From Trinickia fusca (GTDB taxonomy: Bacteria; Pseudomonadota; Gammaproteobacteria; Burkholderiales; Burkholderiaceae), in assembly GCF_003628145.1 (NCBI RefSeq), contig NZ_RBZV01000014.1:1-64000 (forward strand): 64,000 bases of DNA. The letters run 5' to 3'. The position numbers and the translations under genes were made by a program. The notes under the pieces were generated by a model. It saw only the letters and a list, made by a program, of their open reading frames with translations. It did not search any database and had not been told where the DNA came from. The stretch's first letter is position 1, and every line of letters starts with the position of its first letter. Positions 10,412-18,618 of the stretch are shown in pieces.

Positions 10412-12796
10412 ATGTCGACCGAAGCGCGTTTCGCGCAAGCCAAGGCGTTTCACCTGGCAGGTGCCTTTGCAGCCGCTCGACCGCTGTATGAAGCGATCCT
10501 CGCCGATGAACCGGCGAACGATGACGTGATGTTCCGACTCGGCATCCTGGCTTGGCAGACAGGGGATGGCGAGATGGCGCTCGCCTGGGTGCGTGGTGCG
10601 CTCGAGCGACGCCCGCGCGAGGCTCGCTACCGTCTCGGCGAAGGACAGGTTCTCGTGGCGTTGCAGCGCCTGGACGAGGCCGCAGCCGCTTATCGGCAAG
10701 TCCTGGCCGACGATGCGCGCTCGTGCGACGCTTGGTTCGCGCTTGGCTGTGCGTTGCAGGCGAAAGGCGATTGGCCGGCCGCGATCGACGCCTATTCGTC
10801 GCTGCTCGCGATCGAGCCCGCGCATGCGGATGCCCTGAACAACCTCGGCAACTGTTTGTACCGGTGTGGCGAGGCGCAAGCGGCCGAGGCTGCGTATCGG
10901 CGCGCACTGGCCGTGCAGCCGGCCTATGCGAGTGCGCTGGCGAATCTGGCGACGTTGCTACAGGCGCGCGGCGCCGTCGACGAAGCCGTGACGTTGCTGC
11001 ACGAGGCGATTCGCGCCGAGCCGCACACGGCCACGCACCACGCCAACCTGGGGACGGCGCTGGCGGAGCGGCGGCACTATGCCGAAGCGGCTGAAGCACT
11101 TGAGCGTGCGCTCGCGCTCGATGCGTGCTGCCCGCAGGCGGCTTACAACCTCGGTGCCGTTCGGGAGGCTCAAGGGAGATATCCGGAAGCGGCTGCGCAC
11201 TATGAAGCCGCGGTTGCGCTGAACCCCGGCCACGCCGACGCTTACAACAACCTCGGCAACGTGCGCAAAGCGCTTGGCGAATTCGCCGCCGCCGCCCAGG
11301 CATTCGATGCGGCGCTGCGCCTGCGTCCGGGCTTTGTCGCGGCGCGAAACAACGCAGGCAACCTGGCGCGCACGCTGGGGCGTATGGACGAAGCCGAAGC
11401 GCATTACCGTGCAGCGCTCGACGGCGATGCATCGAGCGCTACCCATCGATCGGCGACTTACAACAACCTCGGCAACGTGCTCAAGGACACGGGCGAACTG
11501 GACGAAGCCGTGCAGTGCTATCGCGATGCTCTGCAATGCGATCCCGGCAATATCGTCTCGCATAGCAATCTCGCCTATGCGCTCACGTTCCAGACCGAAG
11601 ACGCCGGTGCCATCCTCGCCGAATGCCGTCGTTTAGCCGAGCGCCACGAGGCGCCGTTCGCGGGCAGTGCGCGTGTCTACGCGAACACGCGCGAGCCCGA
11701 CCGGCGTTTGCGGATCGGCTACGTGTCGGCGGACTTTCGCGACCATTGCCAGTCGCTGTTCACGGTGCCGTTGCTGTCGCATCACGATCGCACGCGCCAT
11801 GAGATCGTTTGCTATTCGAGCGTTGCGCGTCCCGATGGGCTGACGCAGCGCATTCAGGGATACGCCGACTTGTGGCGTGATGTGCGGGAGTTCGACGACG
11901 ATGCGCTCGCGCAGGCCATTCGCGACGACGCCATCGACGTGCTCGTCGATCTGACGATGCACATGGCCGACGGCCGGCCGCTGCTGTACGCGCGCCGGCC
12001 GGCACCTGTGCAGGTCGCGTGGCTCGCGTATCCGGGCACGACCGGCAGCCAGGCGATCGGCTATCGGCTCACGGATCCGTGGCTCGATCCATTAGGCCAA
12101 GCCGATGTCGACGCGTGCTACAGCGAGCGTTCGATTCGCCTGCCCGACGCCTTCTGGTGCTACGACCCGCTTGCCGACGTGCACGCTGTCGGTGCGCCGC
12201 CGGCGGTCAGGAATGGGTACCTGACATTCGGCTGCCTGAACAATGCCTGCAAGCTGACGGATCGCACGCTTCGGATGTGGGCACCTGTGTTCGCGCGACT
12301 GCCCAGCGCCAGGCTGATGCTGATGGCCGCGCCCGGTGCGGCGCGCGATCGGCTCTCGGCGCGGCTGCGCGCCCACGGGATCGACGATGCGCGTGTGGAC
12401 TTCGTCGCGTTCCGACCGCGTGCGGCCTACTTGCAGACCTATCACGCAATCGACGTCGCGCTCGACACGCTGCCGTACAACGGCCATACGACGAGTCTCG
12501 ATGCGCTATGGATGGGCGTGCCGGTCGTTACGCGCGTCGGCCCAACGGTAGTGGGGCGCGGCGGGCTCAGTCAGCTCGCGAATCTGGGCTTGACTGACCT
12601 CGTCGCGCATACGGACGACGATTTCGTCCGCCTCGCCGTCGAACTTGCGGGCGATCTGCCGCGGCTCGCAGCGTTGCGCGCGGGGCTGCGCGCGCGCATG
12701 CAGGCATCGCCGTTGATGGATGGTGCCCGCTTTGCCCGCAACATCGAGCACGCTTATCGCGAGATGTGGCGGGCGTGGTGCGGGCAGGGCGTTTAG
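10412..12796 (+). CDS. TPR-repeat O-linked N-acetylglucosamine transferase-like protein (GT41/SPINDLY type)
   Basis: 794 residues. Residues about 1-400 are some ten tetratricopeptide repeats (recurrent NNLGNxxxxxGxxxEA blocks such as AYNNLGNVRKALGEFAAA). Residues about 430-790 are a GT41 catalytic region with IGYVSADFRDH, LVDLTMHMADGRPLL, QVAWLAYPGTTGS, YRLTDPWLDP, TFGCLNNACKLTD and DTLPYNGHTTSLDALWMGVPVV. Such enzymes move GlcNAc (or other sugars) from a UDP-sugar to Ser/Thr of proteins in the cytoplasm. Bacterial targets are mostly unknown; some homologues glycosylate flagellin or adhesins, but no such gene is adjacent here. Donor and target cannot be read from sequence. Confidence 0.88.
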   Translation: MSTEARFAQAKAFHLAGAFAAARPLYEAILADEPANDDVMFRLGILAWQTGDGEMALAWVRGALERRPREARYRLGEGQVLVALQRLDEAAAAYRQVLADDARSCDAWFALGCALQAKGDWPAAIDAYSSLLAIEPAHADALNNLGNCLYRCGEAQAAEAAYRRALAVQPAYASALANLATLLQARGAVDEAVTLLHEAIRAEPHTATHHANLGTALAERRHYAEAAEALERALALDACCPQAAYNLGAVREAQGRYPEAAAHYEAAVALNPGHADAYNNLGNVRKALGEFAAAAQAFDAALRLRPGFVAARNNAGNLARTLGRMDEAEAHYRAALDGDASSATHRSATYNNLGNVLKDTGELDEAVQCYRDALQCDPGNIVSHSNLAYALTFQTEDAGAILAECRRLAERHEAPFAGSARVYANTREPDRRLRIGYVSADFRDHCQSLFTVPLLSHHDRTRHEIVCYSSVARPDGLTQRIQGYADLWRDVREFDDDALAQAIRDDAIDVLVDLTMHMADGRPLLYARRPAPVQVAWLAYPGTTGSQAIGYRLTDPWLDPLGQADVDACYSERSIRLPDAFWCYDPLADVHAVGAPPAVRNGYLTFGCLNNACKLTDRTLRMWAPVFARLPSARLMLMAAPGAARDRLSARLRAHGIDDARVDFVAFRPRAAYLQTYHAIDVALDTLPYNGHTTSLDALWMGVPVVTRVGPTVVGRGGLSQLANLGLTDLVAHTDDDFVRLAVELAGDLPRLAALRAGLRARMQASPLMDGARFARNIEHAYREMWRAWCGQGV

Positions 12797-12902
12797 CGTT
12801 CCGGGCCGGTGGGGGGGGCTGACGGTAGCAAACGCTCGAAGAGGTTCGCGCGGCGCTCGGCATGTTTTCGTTTGCTTCGTCATTGCCGGGCCGCGCGACC
12901 GA

Positions 12903-13715
12903 TCACTCGTAAACCTTCACGCCTTGCGACTGGGCCGGGGCGGTGCCGCCCGGCTGATCAAGCGGTTCGGTGCCGCTGCCGCCCACGCCGCCGCCGAATT
13001 GCTGGGTCAGCTGCGACACGACCTCCTGAGCCAACGATTGCGAGACCTGCTGCATCACACGGGCCTTGTTGGGCGTGAGCCGGGCGCCGGAGCTCCAGAT
13101 CTTGTTGTCGTTGCCGTCCCCGACCGCGGAGAACGCCGCCTTGACTTCGTACGTATGCGTATTGATCAGGCTGAACTCGGCGCCAAGCGACAGACTGTAC
13201 AAAATCGTCGTCGTGTTCGTATTGTCCACGGGCTGTGTATCGTTGCGCCATTCGACGCTGTCGACCACGCCGAACAGCACGTAGTCGGCGCCCGGGTAAT
13301 ACCCTTTCTTGATCTGGGCGATGACGTCGAAGATCTGCTCGCCGCCTTCCGGATTCACGTATGGCCGGGCTTGCGTGACGCGGAAGGCGCGCGTGGAAAT
13401 CAAAGCGCCTTTGATATCGCCCGTGAATTTGCGCAACTGACCGTATTCGATCATTTCATAGGTGCCGGCTGCCTTGACGTATGCCGCTTCCTGGTCGTTC
13501 GAATAGCGACCGGACGCCGAGGCCGAAAAGCCCGACTCGCGTTCGTTCGAGGAAGCGCGTTCGGAGCTTTTCGCGTAGCCCGCCTCATAGTAAAACGACT
13601 GTCGAACCGTATCTTTGTAGGTCAAATCCGCGACTGCGATTTTGACCTGCGCATGTGCGCCGGCCGCCAGCAGGCAGCCGGCGAGCGTCGCAAAGAGTTT
13701 GTTTTTGATAGACAT
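12903..13715 (-). CDS. CsgG/LpoB-like periplasmic protein, last gene of an envelope operon
   Basis: 270 residues with a Sec signal peptide (MSIKNKLFATLAGCLLAAGAHA). It has no lipobox, so the mature protein is soluble or secreted. The body carries CsgG-like wording: VKIAVADLTYKDT near the mature start, GADYVLFGVVDSVEW, and a C-terminal amphipathic QVSQSLAQEVVSQLTQQF helix, then a Gly/Pro-rich tail. It lies 23 bp after the LpoB gene and in the same orientation as LpoB, YcfL and a COG3014 lipoprotein. I infer a periplasmic partner of that outer-membrane lipoprotein complex; no enzyme function is suggested. Confidence 0.65.
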   Translation of the reverse strand: MSIKNKLFATLAGCLLAAGAHAQVKIAVADLTYKDTVRQSFYYEAGYAKSSERASSNERESGFSASASGRYSNDQEAAYVKAAGTYEMIEYGQLRKFTGDIKGALISTRAFRVTQARPYVNPEGGEQIFDVIAQIKKGYYPGADYVLFGVVDSVEWRNDTQPVDNTNTTTILYSLSLGAEFSLINTHTYEVKAAFSAVGDGNDNKIWSSGARLTPNKARVMQQVSQSLAQEVVSQLTQQFGGGVGGSGTEPLDQPGGTAPAQSQGVKVYE

Positions 13716-13738
13716 GAAGTTATCGAGCTAAAAAGCGA

Positions 13739-14356
13739 TCAACGCTGGGAAGTCTTGCGGATTTCCTTTTCGTCCGCCCACTCCATCAGGCCCGTTTCGT
13801 TGTTGATCAGATTCAAGTCGAACACGTAGTAGACGTCCTTGACGTTGCTCGAACGCTTCACGATCGACGAAATGCTGCCTTCGAGGCGATACTTGGCCCC
13901 TTCCATTTTCCCGATCTTCGCGGAGCCGTTGCTGCGATAAAGGCCCGACTGACTCTGACGCTTCAACTCGTCGACCTGAGATTGCATTTCCGTCGTCGAA
14001 ACGGCAAAGCGAACGGAGCCGCTCTTGAGCAGCTCGGTACGAATCTTTTCCGTGATCACGCGCGTATCGATGTACTCGGACGTCTTGTTCTTCACCTCGG
14101 CGAGCGTGACCACCGGCGGCTTCCCGGCTTGGGCGATGACGCGCGACTGCAGCAGCGAGCGCGACATGGCTTCGGCAATCGATTGCAGATCCGTGGAGCC
14201 GAATTCGTTGGTCACCGTTTCAACGGCTTGCGCGTCGCCATATTGCACATTGCCGCTGCCGCCCACGAGCGGACCGTTGACGGAACAACCGACGAGCGCG
14301 GCCGCGCTCGAAATGATGGCGCTCGATTGCAGAATTCGTTTGAACATCGTTTGCAT
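13739..14356 (-). CDS. lpoB: Penicillin-binding-protein activator LpoB family lipoprotein
   Basis: 205 residues from ATG 14356 (MQTMFKRILQ), which has AGGA nine bases upstream; ATG 14362 is too close to that site. The lipoprotein signal ends ALVGC, so Cys is lipidated and, with Ser at +2, goes to the outer membrane. The conserved core reads PPVVTLAEVKNKTSEYIDTR, EKIRTELLKSGSVRF, AKYRLEGSISSI and YVFDLNLINNETGLMEWADEKEIRK, which follows LpoB. In E. coli LpoB reaches through the periplasm to stimulate PBP1b. The long Pro-rich linker of E. coli LpoB is missing here, which raises doubt about an identical role. Confidence 0.82.
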   Translation of the reverse strand: MQTMFKRILQSSAIISSAAALVGCSVNGPLVGGSGNVQYGDAQAVETVTNEFGSTDLQSIAEAMSRSLLQSRVIAQAGKPPVVTLAEVKNKTSEYIDTRVITEKIRTELLKSGSVRFAVSTTEMQSQVDELKRQSQSGLYRSNGSAKIGKMEGAKYRLEGSISSIVKRSSNVKDVYYVFDLNLINNETGLMEWADEKEIRKTSQR

Positions 14357-14427
14357 GATCATTATTCCTGTAAAGCTATGAATCTATAAATGAACGTAAA
14401 GCGCTGCGCCCTCGGCGGCGCCGAACT

Positions 14428-14847
14428 TCAATGTGCGGTCTGCACAGACGCGGACGGCGTATACACGGTGTTATGCGGGCTATGAACTTCGATATAGAAG
14501 TCGGTCGCTTGCGGAGTCGGGGCGATTCCCTGAATGCTCAGTTGCTGCCGGCCATGGATGGTGACCGGCTTCCAGGCTTCATCGCTGCTTGCCGAGAAGC
14601 CGTCGGCGTCGAGCCACTTGATCCGGTATTCGAATTGGTCGTCGCTGTTGCTGCTATTCGTGAAGTTGGCCTCCAGAAACAACAAGTTGCCGCGCCGCGC
14701 CGCGCGCAAACCCGTGACCTGGATGTTGTCCATTTGGCCAAGCTGATGCACCTTCGATGCGATCGTTTCCGCTAGAGCGGCCGGTGTCGCCGTGTACAGG
14801 CAGGCCATGGCCAACAAGGCCATGCAAAATCGGAAAACCAGTTTCAT
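14428..14847 (-). CDS. ycfL: YcfL family periplasmic protein (DUF1425)
   Basis: 139 residues, ATG 14847 with AAGGAG five bases upstream. A signal peptide (MKLVFRFCMALLAMACLYTA...ALA) is followed by a small beta domain: IQVTGLRAARRGNLLFLEANFTN, YRIKWLDADGF and WKPVTIHGRQQLSIQGIAP, ending with FYIEVHSPHNT. These are DUF1425/YcfL features. In enterobacteria ycfL sits beside lpoB, as it does here, so the linkage itself supports the call. A larger open frame that runs on to 15231 is only an overlap with the upstream gene. Confidence 0.8.
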   Translation of the reverse strand: MKLVFRFCMALLAMACLYTATPAALAETIASKVHQLGQMDNIQVTGLRAARRGNLLFLEANFTNSSNSDDQFEYRIKWLDADGFSASSDEAWKPVTIHGRQQLSIQGIAPTPQATDFYIEVHSPHNTVYTPSASVQTAH

Positions 14848-14909
14848 AAGGCTCCTTGACACGTTGAAAAAGCGCTTGGGCAGGTCGTGCCCAAGCGCAC
14901 GAAATTGAC

Positions 14910-16427
14910 TTACTCGGCGACCGTAGCGCTCGGCACGTGCTGCCGGGCGACCTTGCGGGTGTGCGCTTTCCGCGGGGCCGCTGTTGCGGTATCGGGGGGC
15001 GAGGCCGGCAAGGTGGGCGACGCTGCGCCGGCTTGCGACGTATCGCTCGGTGCCACCGAGGCGAGGGCTTGGAGGAAGGGGCCGATCGGCCGCAAGACCG
15101 CCAGGGCGTGAGTGCCTTCGATGTCGAGCGTGGCGCTCAAACGACCTTGCGGCGTGTCGATCGACAACGTCTGCTGTCCGCTCGGGACGCTCACACGCGC
15201 CAGCGAGATATAGGCGGGCAGGGTGCGCCATTCGCGTGTGTCGGCGCGCGAGGTCAGCGCCGATGCCACACCGACGGCAAGACTCAGCAATTTGCCCGTG
15301 TCGTTGTCTTTGCTCGAGAGCGCGGTTTGCGCGGCGGCCGATACCGCCATGCGCACGGCGCTGCGCGCGATGAGGGTCGGCATATCGTCGCGCAAGGCGC
15401 GGCGTGCCATGGCGTCGAGATTGGTGGCTACGACGGTCGGCACTTGCTGGGTGCCGATCAAGATGCTGCTCGGCGCGTAATTGGACGGATCGGGGCGGAT
15501 CACCGGGTATGACGCAGTCAGCAATTTGGGGCTATTGCCGATCATGATCGGCAGCGTCAAATCCACGGAGTCGCGCGCGGGGATCCAGCCCGTTTCGACG
15601 ATCACCAGCAGATCGGTCTTCCCGTTTGCCGGCCGCGATTTGCCGAGATTCGCGAGGCTATCTTTCAGCATCGGCACGTCGGGGCGCAGCTTGATCGCCT
15701 GTTGATAGCCTGCCGCGGCCAGACTTTGCTCGTTCAGCGCTTCGAACAGGAAACCCGCCAGATAGTGCGATGCGGCGCTCTGATACGAATTGCGCAAGTT
15801 GTTCACTTCCGGGTCTTTGAAGATTGCTACCGGATAGCCTTTGATATCTTCGACTTGCGAGACGGAGTCTTTGACGTCGTGCTTTTGCGCTTCGTCCTTG
15901 AGCGCGTCCACCTGCTTGGAGCGCAGATCAGCGATGAAGGTCTCGCGCTCATACATTTTGCGGATCTCGATGCGCGCCTGATCCCACTTGCCGGCGATCA
16001 TGTCGTTCTCGGCCAGCATCGTGTTGAGCATTACTTTTTCGTAATCTTGGCCTTCGTAGCGGGCGAAATCGTCGCTCAGCAACCACGCGCCCACGTCGCC
16101 GGCCGTTTTTGACAGCTTGCCGCGGGCATCGTCTTCCCAGCCGCGAATCCGCGAGTCGGCGACACGCCATGATTCGCTGCTGGCATCGACACCGCTCGTG
16201 CGCGTCCGCATCAGCTCGCCGCGCTCGAAGTAGTACAGCAGGTCGCGATCGTCTGGCTTGTCGCCCTCGTAAAGATGCTCATGGCTCGCGATGGCGGCGT
16301 CGATCGAGCCGGTGCGCATGATGTCGGTGGTCGTGCTCATTTTCTGCGAATAGCTCGCACAACCACTCATCAACGAAATCAAACAGCCCGCGATCACAGC
16401 GGGTCCAATCTTATAGTGCCGAAGCAT
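14910..16427 (-). CDS. COG3014 family outer-membrane lipoprotein
   Basis: 505 residues. Lipobox LMSGC after a 22-residue signal (MLRHYKIGPAVIAGCLISL). The first half is helical and TPR-like (YYFERGELMRTRT; YEKVMLNTMLAENDMIAGKWDQARIEIRKMYER; ASHYLAGFLFEALNEQSLAAAGYQQAIKL). The second half is beta-rich (DLLVIVETGWIPARDSVDLTLPI). COG3014 proteins typically travel with YcfL and LpoB genes, exactly as here, and this is the promoter-proximal gene of the four-gene leftward operon. Molecular role is unknown; the company suggests cell-wall or outer-membrane maintenance. The last about 45 residues are a low-complexity Ala/Pro/Thr tail ending in basic clusters. Confidence 0.75.
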   Translation of the reverse strand: MLRHYKIGPAVIAGCLISLMSGCASYSQKMSTTTDIMRTGSIDAAIASHEHLYEGDKPDDRDLLYYFERGELMRTRTSGVDASSESWRVADSRIRGWEDDARGKLSKTAGDVGAWLLSDDFARYEGQDYEKVMLNTMLAENDMIAGKWDQARIEIRKMYERETFIADLRSKQVDALKDEAQKHDVKDSVSQVEDIKGYPVAIFKDPEVNNLRNSYQSAASHYLAGFLFEALNEQSLAAAGYQQAIKLRPDVPMLKDSLANLGKSRPANGKTDLLVIVETGWIPARDSVDLTLPIMIGNSPKLLTASYPVIRPDPSNYAPSSILIGTQQVPTVVATNLDAMARRALRDDMPTLIARSAVRMAVSAAAQTALSSKDNDTGKLLSLAVGVASALTSRADTREWRTLPAYISLARVSVPSGQQTLSIDTPQGRLSATLDIEGTHALAVLRPIGPFLQALASVAPSDTSQAGAASPTLPASPPDTATAAPRKAHTRKVARQHVPSATVAE

Positions 16428-16696
16428 GATGCTTTAACCCCGATGCATGTCATGCAGTGACAGTCCGTAGCGGCGCATGGCGCTACCGGGTCACTAGTAA
16501 TTGATGGTCTTGTTTTTGGTTTACTGCTTTTGCTAATTTTGAGTGCGGGCGACACGCGCGCAGCGGATCTCGGATGTTGGCGTAATTTGTCCCGTAATGA
16601 GCGTGGAAAGGCGCTCACATTAGCATGCGCGTGAGTAATTTGGTACCCGACCCCCGTTAGGGCCGGCGTTCCCTGGGGGCGCAGCGCGCGGCTGGC

Positions 16697-17401
16697 TTAT
16701 TGGTCAAGCGGGTCTGTGACGGTTTCGAGGCGATAGCCGTGACCGTAGACGGGTGTCAGCCGCATGCCGTTCTCGGGGCGCAGCTGCAGCTTCGTGCGCA
16801 CACGCGACATATGCGTGTCCAGCGTGCGCGAGATGGCGCTCGGCGCCTGCCCCCAGATCGTGCCGCCGATGTGCTCGCGCGACAGCACGCGTCCGACGTA
16901 CTGAAACATCAGCAGCACGAGATCGAATTCGCGTCCGGTCAGATCGATCTGTACGTCTCGGAGATAGCACGTGCGGTTCGTGGCGTCGATCCGGTAGGGG
17001 CCGACTTCAATCGTCTGCTGCTCTTGTGCGGAGCCTATGTTGGCGCGGCGGGCGAGGGCGTCGATACGCGCGAGCAACTCCGCCTGGCGGATCGGTTTGA
17101 TCATGTAGTCGTCGGCGCCTGCGGTCAGTGCGGCAACGATATCGGATTCGAGCGAGCGGCTCGTCATGAAGATGATCGGCACGCGCTCGGTGAGATTCGC
17201 GCGCGCCCAAATCGTCACCTGGTGGCCCGTGACGCCGGGCACTTGCCAATCGAGCAACAGCATGTCGAAATTTTCGCGCTTCAATTCGCGGATCAAATGA
17301 CTGCCGTCCATAAACGTATGACACTCATGCCCGGCCTCCGCGAGGATCGTGCGGATGCGTTCGACATGGGGGCCATCATCTTCCAGATAAGCGATCTTCA
17401 C
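16697..17401 (-). CDS. OmpR-family response regulator (orphan)
   Basis: 234 residues from a GTG at 17401 (read MKIAYLEDDGPHVERIR), with GGGAG nine bases upstream; the open frame extends to 17467 without a ribosome-binding site. Receiver: LEDD pair, LLLDWQVPGVTGH (phospho-Asp), FMTSRS, MIKPIRQ. The effector wing is standard: LTGREFDLVLLMFQYVGRVLSREHIGGTIWG, TLDTHMSRVRTKL, PVYGHGYRLE. No kinase is adjacent. The gene is divergent from the exopolysaccharide locus starting at 17902, and the two share a 500-bp intergenic region, so regulation of that locus is a reasonable but unproven idea. Confidence 0.85.
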   Translation of the reverse strand: MKIAYLEDDGPHVERIRTILAEAGHECHTFMDGSHLIRELKRENFDMLLLDWQVPGVTGHQVTIWARANLTERVPIIFMTSRSLESDIVAALTAGADDYMIKPIRQAELLARIDALARRANIGSAQEQQTIEVGPYRIDATNRTCYLRDVQIDLTGREFDLVLLMFQYVGRVLSREHIGGTIWGQAPSAISRTLDTHMSRVRTKLQLRPENGMRLTPVYGHGYRLETVTDPLDQ

Positions 17402-17901
17402 TTCATGTTCTCCCAGGCATGCTCGCCCAACCCGCTGCTGCCGATCGCACGGCAGCTGGTGTAGCAAGTTTAGGCGACCGGGATTCTACTCTGCGACGCA
17501 AAGCACTGTGTCTAGGCGCGCAATTCGAACGGGTGTCGAAAGCATCACGACACGATACAATTGCCGCCTGTCTGGGCCCCCCAGGCCGACAGCGAAGCTG
17601 TGGCGCAAAATCGTCGTCGAATTGATACGGCCGGCAACGGCAATTGCGACTGATTACAGGCAGAAAACGTTTGCGTTATACATCATGATGAATTTGCTTT
17701 TCCAGCGTCACTTCATTTTCATCGATTGTGGTAGAAGATCGTAATTCGACTTTCCAACACGCCGGTAACAGTTGTTTTGATTGCGACATCTCGAAAATTG
17801 GCACGATTGCGTTCGGATGAAGTTTTGTGTGACGCACGCCTTGCAGAGTGCGCGCTTCGATAAATAAGAATGAGCGGGAAATCGTGGGTGCTGGACGGAA
17901 G
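17402..17901. other. Divergent control region upstream of the exopolysaccharide locus
   Basis: 500 bp without a credible gene. GC drops in 17640-17760 and 17800-17890, as expected for promoters. A GC-rich inverted block, CTGGGCCCCCCAG at 17572-17584, could form a small hairpin. I could not place sigma-70 boxes with confidence. Confidence 0.5.
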
Positions 17902-18576
17902 ATGAATGAAGTGTATCGAGGTGCGGCGGGCCTGCAACAGCTTGGCTGGTTCGCGCAAGTCAAGCAGTGCGTGAGCTGGTTGCGCGGAAATCTGCTTGGC
18001 AGCGAGCGCGACCGATTGCTCGATCGCATTCGCTATCTGGAATCCGAGGTGTCGCGTTGGTCGAAGCTCGCGATTACCGATGAGCTCACGGGCGCGTTCA
18101 ATCGTCGGCATATCGACGACGTGTTCAAGGAACACCTTTTGCTGCAACGCTGCAGCGAATCGCTCGCCTTCTGTCTGTTTGACGTCGACAATTTCAAGGC
18201 CTACAACGATTCGTACGGACATGGTGCCGGCGACGAAGCGTTGCGGCTCGTCGCGCAGACGGTGCGCAGCAAGTTGCGTCACGCGTGCGACAGCCTGTTC
18301 CGCCTCGGCGGCGATGAGTTCTGCATCCTGCTGTGCGCGCCGTCGCCGACGGAAGCCTTGCATGTGGTCGAGCGTCTTCGGCTGGCGGTGCGCGAGCTCG
18401 CCTTGCCGCATCCGTTTGACCGCAACCAGGTGCTGACGGCGAGTTTCGGGCTGGTCTGGCGTTGCGACCGCAGTCCGCTGAGGCTCGTGCCGCGCGAACT
18501 CTATCTGAATGCCGACCGGATGCTGTACGACGCCAAGCGCGCGGGCCGCGATCAGGTCAAGCTGGCCGTGCTGTAA
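17902..18576 (+). CDS. Diguanylate cyclase (GGDEF), first gene of the exopolysaccharide locus
   Basis: 224 residues from ATG 17902 (MNEVYRGAAG); ATG 17848 is possible but weaker. A short N-terminal region ends in a coiled coil (ERDRLLDRIRYLESEVSRWSKL) that leads into DELTGAFNRRHID. The active site is RLGGDEFCILL (GGDEF at about 136-140), with the metal-binding FDVDNFKAYND. It makes c-di-GMP from two GTP in the cytoplasm. Five residues before GGDEF the I-site RxxD reads HACD, so Arg is missing and product inhibition is probably lost. It lies 42 bp before wecB and upstream of nfrB, whose MshEN domains are the likely local c-di-GMP target. Confidence 0.9.
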   Translation: MNEVYRGAAGLQQLGWFAQVKQCVSWLRGNLLGSERDRLLDRIRYLESEVSRWSKLAITDELTGAFNRRHIDDVFKEHLLLQRCSESLAFCLFDVDNFKAYNDSYGHGAGDEALRLVAQTVRSKLRHACDSLFRLGGDEFCILLCAPSPTEALHVVERLRLAVRELALPHPFDRNQVLTASFGLVWRCDRSPLRLVPRELYLNADRMLYDAKRAGRDQVKLAVL

Positions 18577-18618
18577 CACGGCGTTCGACGTAAGAACAAA
18601 AAATAGACGGGGTGATGA

